Below, piece after piece: positions 9,746 through 19,638 of a stretch of 64,000 bases of DNA. The position numbers and the translations under genes are program-made. The notes under the pieces were generated by a model that made no database searches, had not been told where the DNA came from, and worked only from the letters and a program-made list of their open reading frames with translations. This DNA is from Phytophthora colocasiae (Eukaryota; Oomycota; Peronosporomycetes; Peronosporales; Peronosporaceae): positions 124,001 to 188,000 of the forward strand of contig JAGKQI010000101.1 of NCBI GenBank assembly GCA_018806915.1, given 5' to 3'. The stretch's first letter is position 1. Every line of letters starts with the position of its first letter.

Positions 9746-10357
9746 TCATAAGCTGTCCCACCCGAGTTCCAGTACGATTTTCTCTTCCGGGTCGAACAGT
9801 GCCTTGCTGACAGCCGATGAGTTCAAAAAGGCGTTGCGCGCCTTGTAGTCGTCGTTGAACGTGCGAATTGTGGGTTTCTCCGAGTCGGACGAGATCTCAA
9901 TCAGTGTCCAGAGCCCCTTCTCTTCTGGCTCAACAGCCATCTCTGTCTCCACTTGCTCACTGGGTCGACTGGTCAAGTGCGCCTTCGCTAACAACGCAAC
10001 ACCACCAATGGCGGCTCCTCCAGCGACGAGGCCTAGACCGATGGGTGTCGCCAAGCCCACAGCCCCAATACTCTGCAGAATTGCAACGGCACTGCCACTG
10101 GCTACGCCCCCTCCATTGGCGATTGCAGCGGTTGACATCATAGACGCAGCTGTGGAACCGCCAGTGATGCCTGTAGCGGAGAATCCAATCACGTTGGCGA
10201 AAGGCATCGCGAGACCCCACAGACCGGCCCCGGCGGCGGCTCCAGCTGCTGCACCAATGGCAGCATCAGGAACGGCATTGCTTCCCGGCTCCGGATCGGT
10301 TTGGGGAGCGCGTGGAGCGGCGGGGGTGGCTTTCTTGGAGCTGTCGGACTTCTTCAT
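9746..10357 (-). CDS. ISG12/IFI27-IFI6-like small hydrophobic protein
   Basis: A 203-residue protein from the ATG at 10357 (MKKSDSSKK). Codons further upstream begin only with GTG. Residues about 30-130 are Gly/Ala-rich and hydrophobic, with GFSATGITGGSTAASMMST followed by AAIANGGGVASGS and LQSIGAVGL, the signature of the interferon-inducible 6-16/IFI27 family. Animal members sit in mitochondrial, nuclear or ER membranes and modulate apoptosis; the role in protists is not established. The C-terminal 75 residues (ARNAFLNSSAVSKALFDPEEKIVLELGWDSL region) are hydrophilic and not part of that family. Membrane location is inferred. Confidence 0.75.
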   Translation of the reverse strand: MKKSDSSKKATPAAPRAPQTDPEPGSNAVPDAAIGAAAGAAAGAGLWGLAMPFANVIGFSATGITGGSTAASMMSTAAIANGGGVASGSAVAILQSIGAVGLATPIGLGLVAGGAAIGGVALLAKAHLTSRPSEQVETEMAVEPEEKGLWTLIEISSDSEKPTIRTFNDDYKARNAFLNSSAVSKALFDPEEKIVLELGWDSL

Positions 10358-10560
10358 CTCTTCGAGTTTTTTGGAAAATGTACGTCTCTTTGCTTTGAAA
10401 GAAAACGATTCAACTTGCACACCAAATCTCTGTAGTATTTTACAAAACTATACGTAGTTGTTATTTTCTTTCTTCTCGTGTACAAAGTTTGAAGAACAGC
10501 GTTCCTTGCGTTGTTCTTGCGACCTGATGAGCCATACAAAATAGTTTCCAGTACTACTGA

Positions 10561-10968
10561 CTAGTACCTGGTGGATTGTGCTCTACGTCGTGGATCCCCG
10601 ATAATACTGGTAAGGCCCAACACGCTTGGTCGATATAGCGTCGGCCCCATGGAGTATGTTGTGCGAGGTTCCTCGATGGACATCTGTAGCGGGTTGCTCA
10701 TTCGTCGAGGCGTTGTTTTCTTTGGAGAAGTTTGCGTCGTGCACTCGCCGAGTACGCTGAAGGCGTCTTCCACGGTACACGAGCTACAGATTGCTTCCAC
10801 ACTTGACCTACGCGAACACGAAGTCGCAGCGGCATCTTGTTCGTCCCATTCGATGTCGAAATAGTCCTGGAACTCCTCTTCTTCCATGTACGTCAAGAGC
10901 GACCCGTTCTCGTGGAAATATTCGCGTTCGATGAAGATTTCAAGCGCCTGAGCTGTTTTCGAAGCCAT
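10561..10968 (-). CDS. Small protein of unknown function
   Basis: A 135-residue ORF beginning MASKTAQALEIFIEREYF. It has an acidic N-terminal half (MEEEEFQDYFDIEWDEQDA), a central CSSCTVEDAF stretch and a Ser/Thr/Arg-rich C-terminus (SPKKTTPRRMSNP) with possible phosphorylation sites. No signal peptide, membrane span or known domain is visible. The clean ATG and protein-like codon use support it as a gene, but it could be a chance ORF. I do not recognise it. Confidence 0.45.
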   Translation of the reverse strand: MASKTAQALEIFIEREYFHENGSLLTYMEEEEFQDYFDIEWDEQDAAATSCSRRSSVEAICSSCTVEDAFSVLGECTTQTSPKKTTPRRMSNPLQMSIEEPRTTYSMGPTLYRPSVLGLTSIIGDPRRRAQSTRY

Positions 10969-11997
10969 GCTGGTTTGCGTGCCTTAAATCGTGTAAATGC
11001 GAGAATGATCTCTCTGGGTAGATGTTGACAGGATAGTCAAGAAAGCCTCGTGTGGATTTCAATGGCATTCTGGCCACTTGTCGTTTCAGTCGCCAGTGCA
11101 CTTGCCTGTCTCGCAGCACAGGAAGACGCTGGCCACGAAAGGATTGTTCGTAGCGCTTGCAATGGAAGAAGAGCCTGAATGCACTGGCAAGAGGAAGGGC
11201 TCGCTCATACATTGGCGTTGGAATTTACTGGTATCCGCTAACTAGTGGAGTCTCAAAAGTACGATAAGGTAGGAAGTGAGAGTCTTTCCTCGTTAACACG
11301 GTGACGATGGTGTTCCCAGCTTGTTGTCAACCGAACCCCACGCAGCTTCACTACATTTCTTGTGCAGTGCTGGCTTCAGTTCAGAGGTATCCCTGTCAAC
11401 AACAGCACCACTACTTCAAAGCACTCTCATTGGCCAACACCAACTGAAAATGGAGAAGCAAGGGCCTAGTGACATGATAATACGAGTGACATGTACTCCG
11501 TGAGCTAGCCCAGAAGCAGGAGCATGTGCAGGAGCATGTGAGAGAAAAGATCGAGGACGTGAGACGCGCCTATCGTTTTGGCTAAGGTTATGTACCATAG
11601 ATAACGTTAGAGATGCCCGATACTGCAGCCTATCCAGTATCTTCCGCAACAAGATATTCTTCAAATAGCAGTCGGGTAAGCACTGTAGTCTGTTTGATTG
11701 GTTCTCCTTGGCAACAACAACCTCGCTTCTACTGTAGTTGGAGAACATACGAAAAATTAATCGTTTTGCTTGAGTTGTCATCTCCTGACGAGCGTCCTCC
11801 TCAGTTAAGAGTCCAACTTGGACGGTTGGCCACGGCAACGTTCGGGTCGGGTCATGCAGAAGAATGGTTAATTTACTCTTGAAGCTTTTCTCTTCATTTG
11901 TTCATGCACTTGGATGTCAACTTGGTAGCCATACCTGATTTCACTGCTCGAAATTACAATTCTATCCATCCTGATTTCTGTGTTCGAAACAGTCCGT
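10969..11997. other. About 1 kb intergenic, no convincing gene
   Basis: The region contains only short overlapping frames on both strands, with no domain, signal peptide or consistent composition. It separates the unknown small gene (-) from the first CBM1-type gene (+). Confidence 0.4.
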
Positions 11998-12018
11998 TGA
12001 CTCACTCTTGAATTGATC
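11998..12018 (+). promoter_or_regulatory. Possible oomycete Inr/FPR core promoter
   Basis: TGACTCACTCTTGAATTGATC lies about 35-50 bp before the ATG at 12052. It resembles the oomycete initiator followed by the flanking promoter region and matches the spacing of the clearer motif in front of the 13036 gene. Confidence 0.4.
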
Positions 12019-12051
12019 TCCTCGTAGTAAAAAGTATCTTTCTCCTCCATC

Positions 12052-12690
12052 ATGAAGCTCTCCGTGTTCGTTGCTGCCCTTTTGGGTCTGGCTGCTGCCC
12101 CCACTGCCGACGCTTCTCTGCGTCTTCGTGTGCACATTTTGACCGAGAAGGCCGGTCTGTACCAGCAGTGCATGTGGGAGAACAAGGCCGTCAAGTGTGA
12201 CACGGGCATGTTCTGCCAGATGAAGGAGAAACACTTTGGCTGGTGCATGAAGCAGAAGCCCGGTCTTAACGACCAGTGCGGAGGCAAGGGCACTGACGGC
12301 CCGTGGGCTGTGCCTTGCAACGCTAACAACCTCAAGTGCGTGCTCATCTCGGACCAGTACAGCAAGTGCCAGAAGAAGACCGACCGCGAAAAGGTCAAGA
12401 TGCCCAACCACCACAAGGGCGCGGCTGATGATGAAAAGGTGGCGCTATACGGCCGTTGCAAGTTCGAGGACGGCACGAAGAGCTGTGCCTCCGGACTGCA
12501 GTGCGTCGAGGACAGCGAGTGGTCCGGAAGCTGCATGAAGAAGGAGGCCGACGTCTTCGACCAATGCGCCGGCCAGGAGATCCGCGGCCTCTGGAAAGCC
12601 ACGTGCCCCAAGGGTGCGCTCTGCCGCGAGTCCGACACTTTCTACAGCCAGTGCCTGCCCGAGGCCGTATCCCAGGCCATGGACGCTTAG
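12052..12690 (+). CDS. Secreted cysteine-rich protein with CBM1-like modules
   Basis: A 212-residue ORF. Residues 1-22 (MKLSVFVAALLGLAAAPTADA) are a clear signal peptide. The mature part alternates two related cysteine modules. One is of the type YxxCxWxxxxxxCxxGxxC...GxCMKK (residues about 37-75 and 134-165). The other is a divergent CBM1 fold, DQCGGKGTDGPWAVPCNANN...YSKC (about 75-110) and DQCAGQEIRGLWKATCPKG...YSQCLP (about 168-205). A charged linker (KKTDREKVKMPNHHKG) separates the halves. CBM1 modules bind crystalline cellulose. Here several surface aromatics of the classic module are replaced, so binding is uncertain. It heads a group with the 13036 and 19639 genes. Confidence 0.75.
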   Translation: MKLSVFVAALLGLAAAPTADASLRLRVHILTEKAGLYQQCMWENKAVKCDTGMFCQMKEKHFGWCMKQKPGLNDQCGGKGTDGPWAVPCNANNLKCVLISDQYSKCQKKTDREKVKMPNHHKGAADDEKVALYGRCKFEDGTKSCASGLQCVEDSEWSGSCMKKEADVFDQCAGQEIRGLWKATCPKGALCRESDTFYSQCLPEAVSQAMDA

Positions 12691-12976
12691 GCGGCTGCTG
12701 TCGAGTTGGAAGACTGTAGTGTATTACCTCGCAATCTCTTTTTTTTTATGAATGGTAACAAAGCACACTTGTTTGAAAATGACGTTGCCATGGATGTATG
12801 TTTTTAATCGAGGTTCAAGTGAGATCAAGCACCCATGCATCTAGTTTACCCAAGTCAGTACCGCACCACCAACCCATGGGATCGACAGTTGAAGTGCTAA
12901 TGCTAACGGCTAATCGATGCTACATGTAGCACTGGACGTTCGGGGCAACACGTTCCACTGCGGTTTTTTCCGAAGA
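12691..12976. other. Intergenic between two CBM1-type genes
   Basis: Contains a T-run and the palindrome gctacatgtagc near 12920. No ORF of note. Confidence 0.35.
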
Positions 12977-12995
12977 GCTCACTTTCAATTCCTCT
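12977..12995 (+). promoter_or_regulatory. Oomycete Inr/FPR core promoter
   Basis: GCTCACTTTCAATTCCTCT is a close match to the oomycete initiator (GCTCATTYY) directly followed by the FPR element (CAWTTTNYY). It ends about 40 bp before the ATG at 13036, a normal position for the transcription start. Confidence 0.65.
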
Positions 12996-13035
12996 CTCAA
13001 GGCGACGGAACAACTAACCAACCTCCACCTTCACC

Positions 13036-13860
13036 ATGAAAGTTTTCACCATTGCAGTCGTCTCCTCGACCCTCGCCATCTCCAACGCGAACAGTTCCTC
13101 GCACGTCCACCTCCGAGTGGCGACGGAAGCTGTTCCAGTTGCTGAATGGGGACAATGCAAATGGATCGACAAGAATGCTGACTGTGCTACCGGTCTCGAG
13201 TGTGTAGTGTCCAACGACTGGTACGGCCAGTGTATTAAGAACCAGGCAGACACGTGGGGCCAATGTGGAGGCAACGGGTGGACATTGCCCTGCACGGCCG
13301 GCAACGTTTGCCAGAAGAAGGACGACTGGTACAGTCAGTGTGTCCCCAGCAAAGATGCCACCACGAAGGTGGGCGAATGGGGTCAATGTGCCTGGGAGAA
13401 TTACACAGCCCAGTGCGACAACGGACTCAAATGCGTCTACGAAGACCAATCCTGGTTCGGGTTCTGCGTCAAGAAGGTGGCCGATGTCTACGGACAGTGC
13501 GGTGGCTACGGGTGGACCACGGACTGTGTCGCTGGCAGTGTGTGCACGGTATTAAACCAGGGATACAGCCAATGCGTCCCAAGCACGGATGGAGGCAGTG
13601 TTCAGGAGTGGGGCCAATGCAAATGGGTCGACAAACAGGTTAGCTGTGCCGATGGACTGCAGTGCGCCGTCTACAATGACTGGTACGGTCAGTGTGTCAA
13701 AAAGGTGGCCGATGTGTGGGGCCAATGTGGTGGAACGAACTGGACTGGATCGTGCACGAGTGGAAACACGTGCCAGAAGAAGGATGACGCCTACAGCCAA
13801 TGCGTTCCCTGTTGGAACCTCACCTTCCTGGCGCGGTTCCTTGCGCACTCTGGCAGGTAA
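13036..13860 (+). CDS. Secreted triple-CBM1 protein, 3' end overwritten by a retrotransposon
   Basis: A 274-residue ORF with a signal peptide (residues 1-18, MKVFTIAVVSSTLAISNA). It has three tandem pairs: a WGQCxWxDxxxxCxxGLxC...WYGQC module followed by a classic CBM1 (WGQCGGNGWTLPC...YSQCVP and two further copies ending near residue 257). The CBM1 units keep the family's cysteines and the aromatic residues (W, Y) of the cellulose-binding face. Known Phytophthora CBM1 proteins act at the cell wall and in adhesion to plant cellulose. Base 13810 onward is LTR sequence, so the last 17 residues (from CWNLTF) and the stop come from the transposon. The sequence right of the element continues the frame for one codon and then a stop, so almost the whole original protein is kept. 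Confidence 0.85.
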   Translation: MKVFTIAVVSSTLAISNANSSSHVHLRVATEAVPVAEWGQCKWIDKNADCATGLECVVSNDWYGQCIKNQADTWGQCGGNGWTLPCTAGNVCQKKDDWYSQCVPSKDATTKVGEWGQCAWENYTAQCDNGLKCVYEDQSWFGFCVKKVADVYGQCGGYGWTTDCVAGSVCTVLNQGYSQCVPSTDGGSVQEWGQCKWVDKQVSCADGLQCAVYNDWYGQCVKKVADVWGQCGGTNWTGSCTSGNTCQKKDDAYSQCVPCWNLTFLARFLAHSGR

Positions 13861-13975
13861 AACGTAAAAGATAAAGTGAGATTCAGCAGACACTAACTAC
13901 CGCTATCGCAGATTTATACCGCTGGTGGCAGCTGGCCGGTGCTACCGATCTCTGATCGGAGACCGCCTTTCAACA
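13810..13975 (-). repeat. 3' LTR of copia element 1
   Basis: 166 bp, identical by eye to the copy at 18569-18734. It provides the stop codon (13858-13860) now used by the interrupted CBM1 gene. Confidence 0.93.
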
Positions 13976-13987
13976 CTCCTCCTCATC
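13976..13987 (-). other. Polypurine tract of copia element 1
   Basis: The minus strand reads GATGAGGAGGAG immediately before the 3' LTR, the expected plus-strand priming site. Confidence 0.7.
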
Positions 13988-14039
13988 GGCAGCGCCAAAC
14001 AGCGGAAGATCTCCGTCCTCTCGAACTTATGCTGCAACT

Positions 14040-17000
14040 TCAGTGCAGCCCCACCATGCTTCGCAAGGCCTTCATCCTCGCGGCTTCGACCGCTTTGGTC
14101 ATCAGATCCGCTGGCATATGCTCGCCTGCACAGTACTCCGGCTTCAACACTCCGCGCCTCGCGTAGTCGCCGACGAACTTGATCCGCACATCAATGTGCT
14201 TCGCCTTCGAGGAGGCGCTCTCTCCTTCTAACTGCTTGAGCGCAGCTTGATTATCCACGCGCAGAGCCAGTGGGACCTCGTGTTTCACTCTCAACTCGCC
14301 TAGAAGCTCACGCACACCCAGAAGCTCCGTCGCCATTACCGACGCCGCTGTATATTCCGCCTCCATGGTGGATAAAGAGACGCCACCTTGCTTCCGACAC
14401 ATCCAACTCACGGGCATCCCATCCACGGTCACCAGGCCGCCCGTGACAGATTTCCTGTCTTCTTTGTCGGCTGCGTAGTCGGCGTCGCTGTACGCGACCA
14501 CCTCAAGCAGCTCCTCCTGTTCTCTGTTTCCGTTCATTTGGAGCCGCAGCTCCCTTGTTCCCCCTAGGTACCGCAGTACCCTCTTGGCGAGTTTCCAGTC
14601 CTCCACGGTAGGCTCGTGCGTGCGCCTCGATGCCTTATGCACTGCGAACGCGATGTCAGGACGCGTACAGCGCGCCACCCACATCAGGCTCCCTACCAGC
14701 GACTGAAACTTCTTCACTGTTACGGTCTCACCGCCACCGTCCAAAGGCAACTTTGCACTATCAATTCCACGAGCCTCGTTCGATTCTGGCCCAATGGGCG
14801 TACGTACTCCGTGCGCGAATTCCATCCCGTAGTCTCTCAGCATCTCCAGGATCGTCACTTCCTGGTCCAGGTCGTAGCCGTCCGCGTCGTCGTACGCAAC
14901 TCGCATTCCCAAGAACTTGCTTGCTTGTCCCAGGTCCTTCACAGAGAACTCCTCAAGTTCCCCGAAGAAGCTGTCCACCGCATCCTGATCTGTGCCGGTA
15001 ACAAGCAGGTCGTCCACGTAGACTCCAACCACCAGTAGGATTCCATCACGCCACCGGTAATATACACACATGTCTGTAAGGCTTTGTTGGAACCCGATCC
15101 GAACTAACTTCTTGTGCAATAATTTGTTCCACAGACGGCCTGCCTGCTTCAGCCCGTACAGAGCCTTCTTCAATTCCAGCGCCAGCTCTTCGTCGTCACT
15201 GACGTTCAACTGCTTGCGCATCTCCTCAGAGATCTCCATGCCTTGAGGTATGTGGATGTAGATGGTCAGTTCGGCCTCCTTTTCGGCTTTCACGTAAGCG
15301 TTCGGCACGTCTCCGTGCTTGGCCGGCACCTTCCATTTCCGCGCCAGCACCAGGATCAACTTTACACTCGTCATGTCCATTACGGCGGCGAAGGTTATCC
15401 CGTAGTTCACCCCAAACTCTTGTTCGTTGCCACAGGCTACAAGTCTCGCTTTTAGCCTCTCGATTAATCCCTCAGCATCCAGTTTGGTCTTGAACACCCA
15501 CTTGGTGTGCAGTACGCGTACTCCACGGGGCATTTTGACGACTTCCCACACACCGTTCTCCTCCAGAGCTCGCAGCTCTTCGATTATGGCTTCTTGCCAC
15601 TTCTCGCAGTGACGGCTACGCATAGCCTCCTTGTAGTTCCTCGGATCCACTTCAGTCACGCTGTTCACCACGCTTCTATCAGACTCCTCCTGCTGAACAG
15701 CCTCGGCCGCCTTTTCTTCAGCCTGTCGAGCCACGGAGCGCGTCACGTGTGGCTCTCGCGTGTAGCCCTTCTTCGTTTTCTTGCCCTTCCTCTTGGACTT
15801 CTTGTTGGAGCTGCCTGCGACCGCAGCCGCTTTCCCCGCAGTCTCCTCCCCAGCCTCGACCTCGTCGTCCTGAAGGTACAGCCTCTGGACATTCTCGTTC
15901 TGTTCTTTGTCCAAGGTCTCAATGTTTCTAACATGTTGCGTGGTCACCACCACCTTGTCTTTCGGCAGATACACGCGATATCCTTTTGTCTCTTCGCCGA
16001 TCCCGACAATCATTCCTTGCTGTGCCCTTTCAGCAAAGTTCTGCTTCACCGGATTGCGGTACACCGTGCAGGGCGACCCAAATACTACGATCTCGCCCAG
16101 CTGTGGCGTCTCTTTGGTCAGGAGCTTGATAGGAGATGCACGTCCAGGATTCGAGTTGGTGGGCGACCTGTTCAGTATGTACGCGGCATACTGAACTGCG
16201 TCACCCCAGAAACTGAGTGGCAGACCACAGGCGAAAACCATACACCTGGCCATGTTCATAACGGTACGGTGCATTCTCTCGGCCTTCCCGTTGCTGGACT
16301 GGTTCCGAGCCTCACTACGTTGTCTTGACACTCCTACCTCCTTGCAAAACAGGTCAACGTTCTCATACTCGCCGCCCGAGTCTGTGCGCAGTACATGTAT
16401 GCGACAGTTAAACCTCTTCTCAAAGAAGACAAGGAAATGCTCGAACTGCTTGGCGGCCGCGTCCTTTGTCTTCGCGAGGAACACCCTGCAATAGTTGCTA
16501 TAGTGATCAACGAAGTTGATCATGTACCTGTTGTTCAAGCGGTCTCTGGGCGTCATCGGCCCCTTCAAGTCTGAGCAGATCACACCACCCACTCGATCGA
16601 TTGGTGAGTTCATTCCAGTGTCCTTCTTTGACCTGTTGTTCTTGGTTTGCTTCCCCTGGGCACACGTCAGACAGTTCACGCGCCGATGATCAGTGATCTC
16701 GATGCCCGAGCTTGGATCGCGCGCGAGCCTCTCAACCGCATCGTAATTCAAGTGCCCCAGTCTCTTGTGGAACTCCACCAGCGTGCCCTTTTGGACGTAG
16801 TTTGTCGACTCCGCAGGTCGCGTCGCCTCCTTGTCCAGCACGGCCATGATCACCTCCGATGGGGCCTCGTGCGTTTTCACAACACTTCCGCGCACCACGA
16901 GCACGGACCTTAGTAGATCAACGTCGAAAACCGCAGGACCACCGCCCTTCTTGGCCAGAACACGACGCCCGTCTCTCTCGGTTAACGCGTAGCCCTTCCT

Positions 17001-18554
17001 GTCCAGGGTACCGTAGGAGATTAGATTATGAACCACGTGCTCGGCGTAGTACACATCTTCAAGCTTCACGGTCTGTTCTTTGCCGCACGCCGTCACTCGC
17101 AGCGTCAGTGTTCCCTTTCTTGTGATGTTGAGCGGATCTCCGTTCGGCTGTACACACGAATCCACGTGCGGCTTCACGTCTTCAAGCCACGACTCGTCGT
17201 TGACTAGATGACGACTCGAGCCACTATCGAGAATCCAGACCATCTCTGAGTCCATGCCCGGCTCACTCACAGCCAGCGAGAAGTCGGGCGACGATCCGCC
17301 CTTCGCGCTCGGGCACGCAGCCCTAAGGTGCCCTACTTCGCCACACTCGTGACAGCGTCGAGTCTCCTTGCGCTTGCCATCACTGACCGCCCCAACCAGC
17401 TCCTTACCCAGGTTCTTCGCCTTTGCATTCCTTTCCCAGGACTGGGCGAAGTGCGCTAGTTCCTCCGCGTGCTGCAAGTAGTCCGTTCGCATTCCGTCCA
17501 CCTTAGCCATCAGTACAGTCTTCATACTCGGCGACGCGTACTGCACAATGCTGTCGAGAACCAAGTAGTCCGACAGGGTTCTGCACGCCTCGAGTACCGC
17601 GAGCAGGTACATGTAGTGCTCCGGCCAGGTGCGCTTGGGGTCCTTCGGGGCCACGAACAGGTACATCGCCTGAGCAGGCGTGATGTTCGTCCGGAACATT
17701 TCTAGCATCCTCTCCATTGCGTACTGTAGCGTCGGCATCTGCGACCACCACGTCATAAACTGCTTATGGAAGTATTGTTCAGCTGTGCCTGACAAGTAGT
17801 TGCCCAGCAGATCCACCTTTACATCCTCCGGCCACAGGAACCCACAGGCTGACTGGGCCAGTGTGACCTGCCTCTCGAACCTCATTCCCCACTCCAAGAA
17901 CCCTGAGCCTAACCCGACGTACACTTCCTTTCCAGTGAAAGCACGTATCGCCAGCTTCTTCTGGCGAGCGTCCGGGTAGTCGTACCGCGTGATGTTCTGC
18001 TGTCCGGGTGCGGTCACCGGTGGTGGCTGTGGTGGGGGATGCTGGGGAGCTGCTTGAGCTTGAGCCTGGGCCTGGGCTGCCACGTAGAGCCTTTGTAGTT
18101 CTGAGAGGTGTCCACCGTAGCCAGGTTGCTGGTGACGGTGCACTCTCGCTGGAGATCTCGTGACTGGTGTCAGTGGCGACCCTCCCAGTTGGTCAATGTG
18201 CATGCGTGCACCTCGTCCGAGCTGTGATGCAAACAAACTCGTTTCCATTGGCGACGTCGTGAGTGGGTCTGGTCTGCGCTCACGCTTCTCCCGATCCTCG
18301 GTCAACGTTTTCTCCAGCTTGGACTGCGACTCCTCAAGTCGATCCAGTCGTCCCGCAAGCCCGCGCATCAGCGCCAGCAGCTCCGTCTCGTTGTCGCCTC
18401 CAGTGACCTTAGTATCGCCGTCACCTTTGGGGGCAACGGCAGCGACTTTCTCTTCCAGTTCGTCTACCATCCCAATCCGTTTGTGACTGGGAACGGGCGC
18501 TCGTGCCGGCGACGCCGCCGGTGGGCGAGCAGCCTCGTCAATGGTATCGCTCAT
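14040..18554 (-). CDS. Ty1/copia gag-pol polyprotein, intact
   Basis: A 1504-residue ORF. Order: Gag with a proline/glutamine-rich stretch; CCHC zinc knuckle [14 protein letters not shown] (about residue 401); aspartic protease motif [11 protein letters not shown] (about 441); integrase zinc-binding HHCC region (about 595-640, CLTCAQGK); DDE integrase core with D in CSDLKGPM, D in LRTDSGGEY and E in NGKAERMHR; reverse transcriptase with [11 protein letters not shown] and the catalytic YVDDLLVTG (about 1180); RNase H with [15 protein letters not shown] and [11 protein letters not shown]. The PR-IN-RT-RH order defines the copia superfamily. The ATG abuts the primer site. All motifs are present without frame breaks, so the copy is likely autonomous. 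Confidence 0.93.
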   Translation of the reverse strand: MSDTIDEAARPPAASPARAPVPSHKRIGMVDELEEKVAAVAPKGDGDTKVTGGDNETELLALMRGLAGRLDRLEESQSKLEKTLTEDREKRERRPDPLTTSPMETSLFASQLGRGARMHIDQLGGSPLTPVTRSPARVHRHQQPGYGGHLSELQRLYVAAQAQAQAQAAPQHPPPQPPPVTAPGQQNITRYDYPDARQKKLAIRAFTGKEVYVGLGSGFLEWGMRFERQVTLAQSACGFLWPEDVKVDLLGNYLSGTAEQYFHKQFMTWWSQMPTLQYAMERMLEMFRTNITPAQAMYLFVAPKDPKRTWPEHYMYLLAVLEACRTLSDYLVLDSIVQYASPSMKTVLMAKVDGMRTDYLQHAEELAHFAQSWERNAKAKNLGKELVGAVSDGKRKETRRCHECGEVGHLRAACPSAKGGSSPDFSLAVSEPGMDSEMVWILDSGSSRHLVNDESWLEDVKPHVDSCVQPNGDPLNITRKGTLTLRVTACGKEQTVKLEDVYYAEHVVHNLISYGTLDRKGYALTERDGRRVLAKKGGGPAVFDVDLLRSVLVVRGSVVKTHEAPSEVIMAVLDKEATRPAESTNYVQKGTLVEFHKRLGHLNYDAVERLARDPSSGIEITDHRRVNCLTCAQGKQTKNNRSKKDTGMNSPIDRVGGVICSDLKGPMTPRDRLNNRYMINFVDHYSNYCRVFLAKTKDAAAKQFEHFLVFFEKRFNCRIHVLRTDSGGEYENVDLFCKEVGVSRQRSEARNQSSNGKAERMHRTVMNMARCMVFACGLPLSFWGDAVQYAAYILNRSPTNSNPGRASPIKLLTKETPQLGEIVVFGSPCTVYRNPVKQNFAERAQQGMIVGIGEETKGYRVYLPKDKVVVTTQHVRNIETLDKEQNENVQRLYLQDDEVEAGEETAGKAAAVAGSSNKKSKRKGKKTKKGYTREPHVTRSVARQAEEKAAEAVQQEESDRSVVNSVTEVDPRNYKEAMRSRHCEKWQEAIIEELRALEENGVWEVVKMPRGVRVLHTKWVFKTKLDAEGLIERLKARLVACGNEQEFGVNYGITFAAVMDMTSVKLILVLARKWKVPAKHGDVPNAYVKAEKEAELTIYIHIPQGMEISEEMRKQLNVSDDEELALELKKALYGLKQAGRLWNKLLHKKLVRIGFQQSLTDMCVYYRWRDGILLVVGVYVDDLLVTGTDQDAVDSFFGELEEFSVKDLGQASKFLGMRVAYDDADGYDLDQEVTILEMLRDYGMEFAHGVRTPIGPESNEARGIDSAKLPLDGGGETVTVKKFQSLVGSLMWVARCTRPDIAFAVHKASRRTHEPTVEDWKLAKRVLRYLGGTRELRLQMNGNREQEELLEVVAYSDADYAADKEDRKSVTGGLVTVDGMPVSWMCRKQGGVSLSTMEAEYTAASVMATELLGVRELLGELRVKHEVPLALRVDNQAALKQLEGESASSKAKHIDVRIKFVGDYARRGVLKPEYCAGEHMPADLMTKAVEAARMKALRSMVGLH

Positions 18555-18568
18555 TTGGGCTCATAACC
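18555..18568 (-). other. Primer-binding site matching the tRNA-iMet anticodon arm
   Basis: The minus strand reads GGTTATGAGCCCAA directly after the 5' LTR. Its complement TTGGGCTCATAACC looks like the anticodon stem-loop of initiator tRNA-Met (CAT anticodon flanked by GGGCT and AACC), not a tRNA 3' end. This is the half-tRNA primer arrangement known from Drosophila copia. Confidence 0.7.
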
Positions 18569-18734
18569 TGTTGGAACCTCACCTTCCTGGCGCGGTTCCT
18601 TGCGCACTCTGGCAGGTAAAACGTAAAAGATAAAGTGAGATTCAGCAGACACTAACTACCGCTATCGCAGATTTATACCGCTGGTGGCAGCTGGCCGGTG
18701 CTACCGATCTCTGATCGGAGACCGCCTTTCAACA
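18569..18734 (-). repeat. 5' LTR of copia element 1
   Basis: 166 bp, identical to the 3' LTR. The target duplication ttccc follows at 18735-18739, and then the original tail of the CBM1 gene. Confidence 0.93.
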
Positions 18735-19136
18735 TTCCCAACTGAGCGGTGCAAGACAAGCGCCACCTTACAGTGGTTTCGTCCATATCTAATCCCTTTC
18801 ATAGTGTAGTTGCATTCAAACCACACATTTAGTTGTAACCTACTGGTAGTTCTAAACCACTAAGCCATTGTTGTTATTTTTCTAGCGGACTAATCACGAG
18901 TACTGGAAGCCGGAAATCGAGTACACATACCGGTAACCGACAATACCGCCAGCGCCGGCCGAAAAAACCCGAGTTCACATCGGTAGAATTCCGAGTACAA
19001 TGGCAAAATTCCGAGTACAAAAAATTGACGGGAAAAAAGTACAAGGGAAACATGGCAGAATGACGACTGCATGTTCACACATTACGACAAGAACTACCAT
19101 AGCGAAACATTCATTAATTTAACTCATATCCATATA

Positions 19137-19184
19137 CTGGGGTTTAAGCCCGCGTGCTCCGCACACGGAGCATTAAACCGCCAG
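19137..19184. repeat. 48-bp hairpin repeat, copy 1
   Basis: Nested inverted repeats: ctgg/ccag, ggtttaa/ttaaacc and tgctccg/cggagca around a cacа-type loop. Copy 2 at 19327 is identical except for one base. Confidence 0.6.
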
Positions 19185-19326
19185 CCCGCTTGTCCTCTCT
19201 CTGCTGCCCTTTACAACCCAGCTGCGCGCTGCGCGCGATCCCAGCCACCCCTAGCGGCTCGCTACGCTCGCGAGTGCAGACCCTAAGCCCGCTCCGGCTT
19301 CGCCTTCGCTTGATCTGTCGGCAATG

Positions 19327-19374
19327 CTGGGGTTTAAGCCCGCGTGCTCCGCACACGGAGCGTTAAACCGCCAG
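19327..19374. repeat. 48-bp hairpin repeat, copy 2
   Basis: Same orientation as copy 1, starting 190 bp downstream. The GC-rich DNA in between contains further palindromes (ctgcgcgctgcgcgc and ggctcgctacgctcgcgag). Confidence 0.6.
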
Positions 19375-19616
19375 CCAGCGTTCTCCACCGCTTGTCCTGG
19401 AGTTGTGCGCTAGAAAAACTGCAAAAGTACCGGTACGAACTGACCTCAATTCGTTTTGCAAAACCTCTCAAAGTCGGTTGGTGTACTCGAAATCCGGCCA
19501 CTGGTACTCGGAATTAGTCTCTTTCCTATTTTTCTTCATTGATTTCAACTTATGTTCAACCATTCATGCGACCAAACAAATGACGTTGAGCTTGTTCTTT
19601 CACCAAAAATACAGGA

Positions 19617-19638
19617 GCTTAGCCATTTCCAAGTTTGA
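19617..19638 (+). promoter_or_regulatory. Inr/FPR-like core promoter abutting the ATG
   Basis: GCTTAGCCATTTCCAAGTTTGA matches the initiator plus FPR arrangement. It ends at the base before the ATG at 19639, implying a very short 5' leader of about 15 bases. Confidence 0.5.

Larger units (their letters stand above)
13810..18734 (-). mobile_element. Full-length Ty1/copia LTR retrotransposon (element 1)
   Basis: A 4925-bp element reading on minus. It has identical 166-bp LTRs (13810-13975 and 18569-18734) that start TGTTGG and end CAACA. The 5-bp target duplication ttccc is at 13805-13809 and 18735-18739. A polypurine tract lies next to the 3' LTR, a primer site next to the 5' LTR, and one uninterrupted gag-pol ORF fills the inside. 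Identical LTRs and an open frame indicate a very recent and possibly active copy. It inserted in the last codons of the CBM1 gene at 13036. Confidence 0.93.
18740..19616. other. Intergenic with repeated hairpins
   Basis: The first bases are the displaced end of the CBM1 gene (one codon and a stop) and its 3' flank. The rest is non-coding, with the paired hairpin repeats at 19137 and 19327. Repeated phrases such as gaattccgagtaca... and cggctcgctacgctcgcgag give it a repeat-derived look. Confidence 0.45.

Noticed and set aside
11868..12638. 256-residue minus-strand ORF
   Set aside because: Antisense of the CBM1-type gene at 12052, which has a signal peptide and cysteine pattern on plus.
15507..16328. 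273-residue plus-strand ORF inside copia element 1
   Set aside because: Mirror of the integrase-RT part of gag-pol; no independent features.
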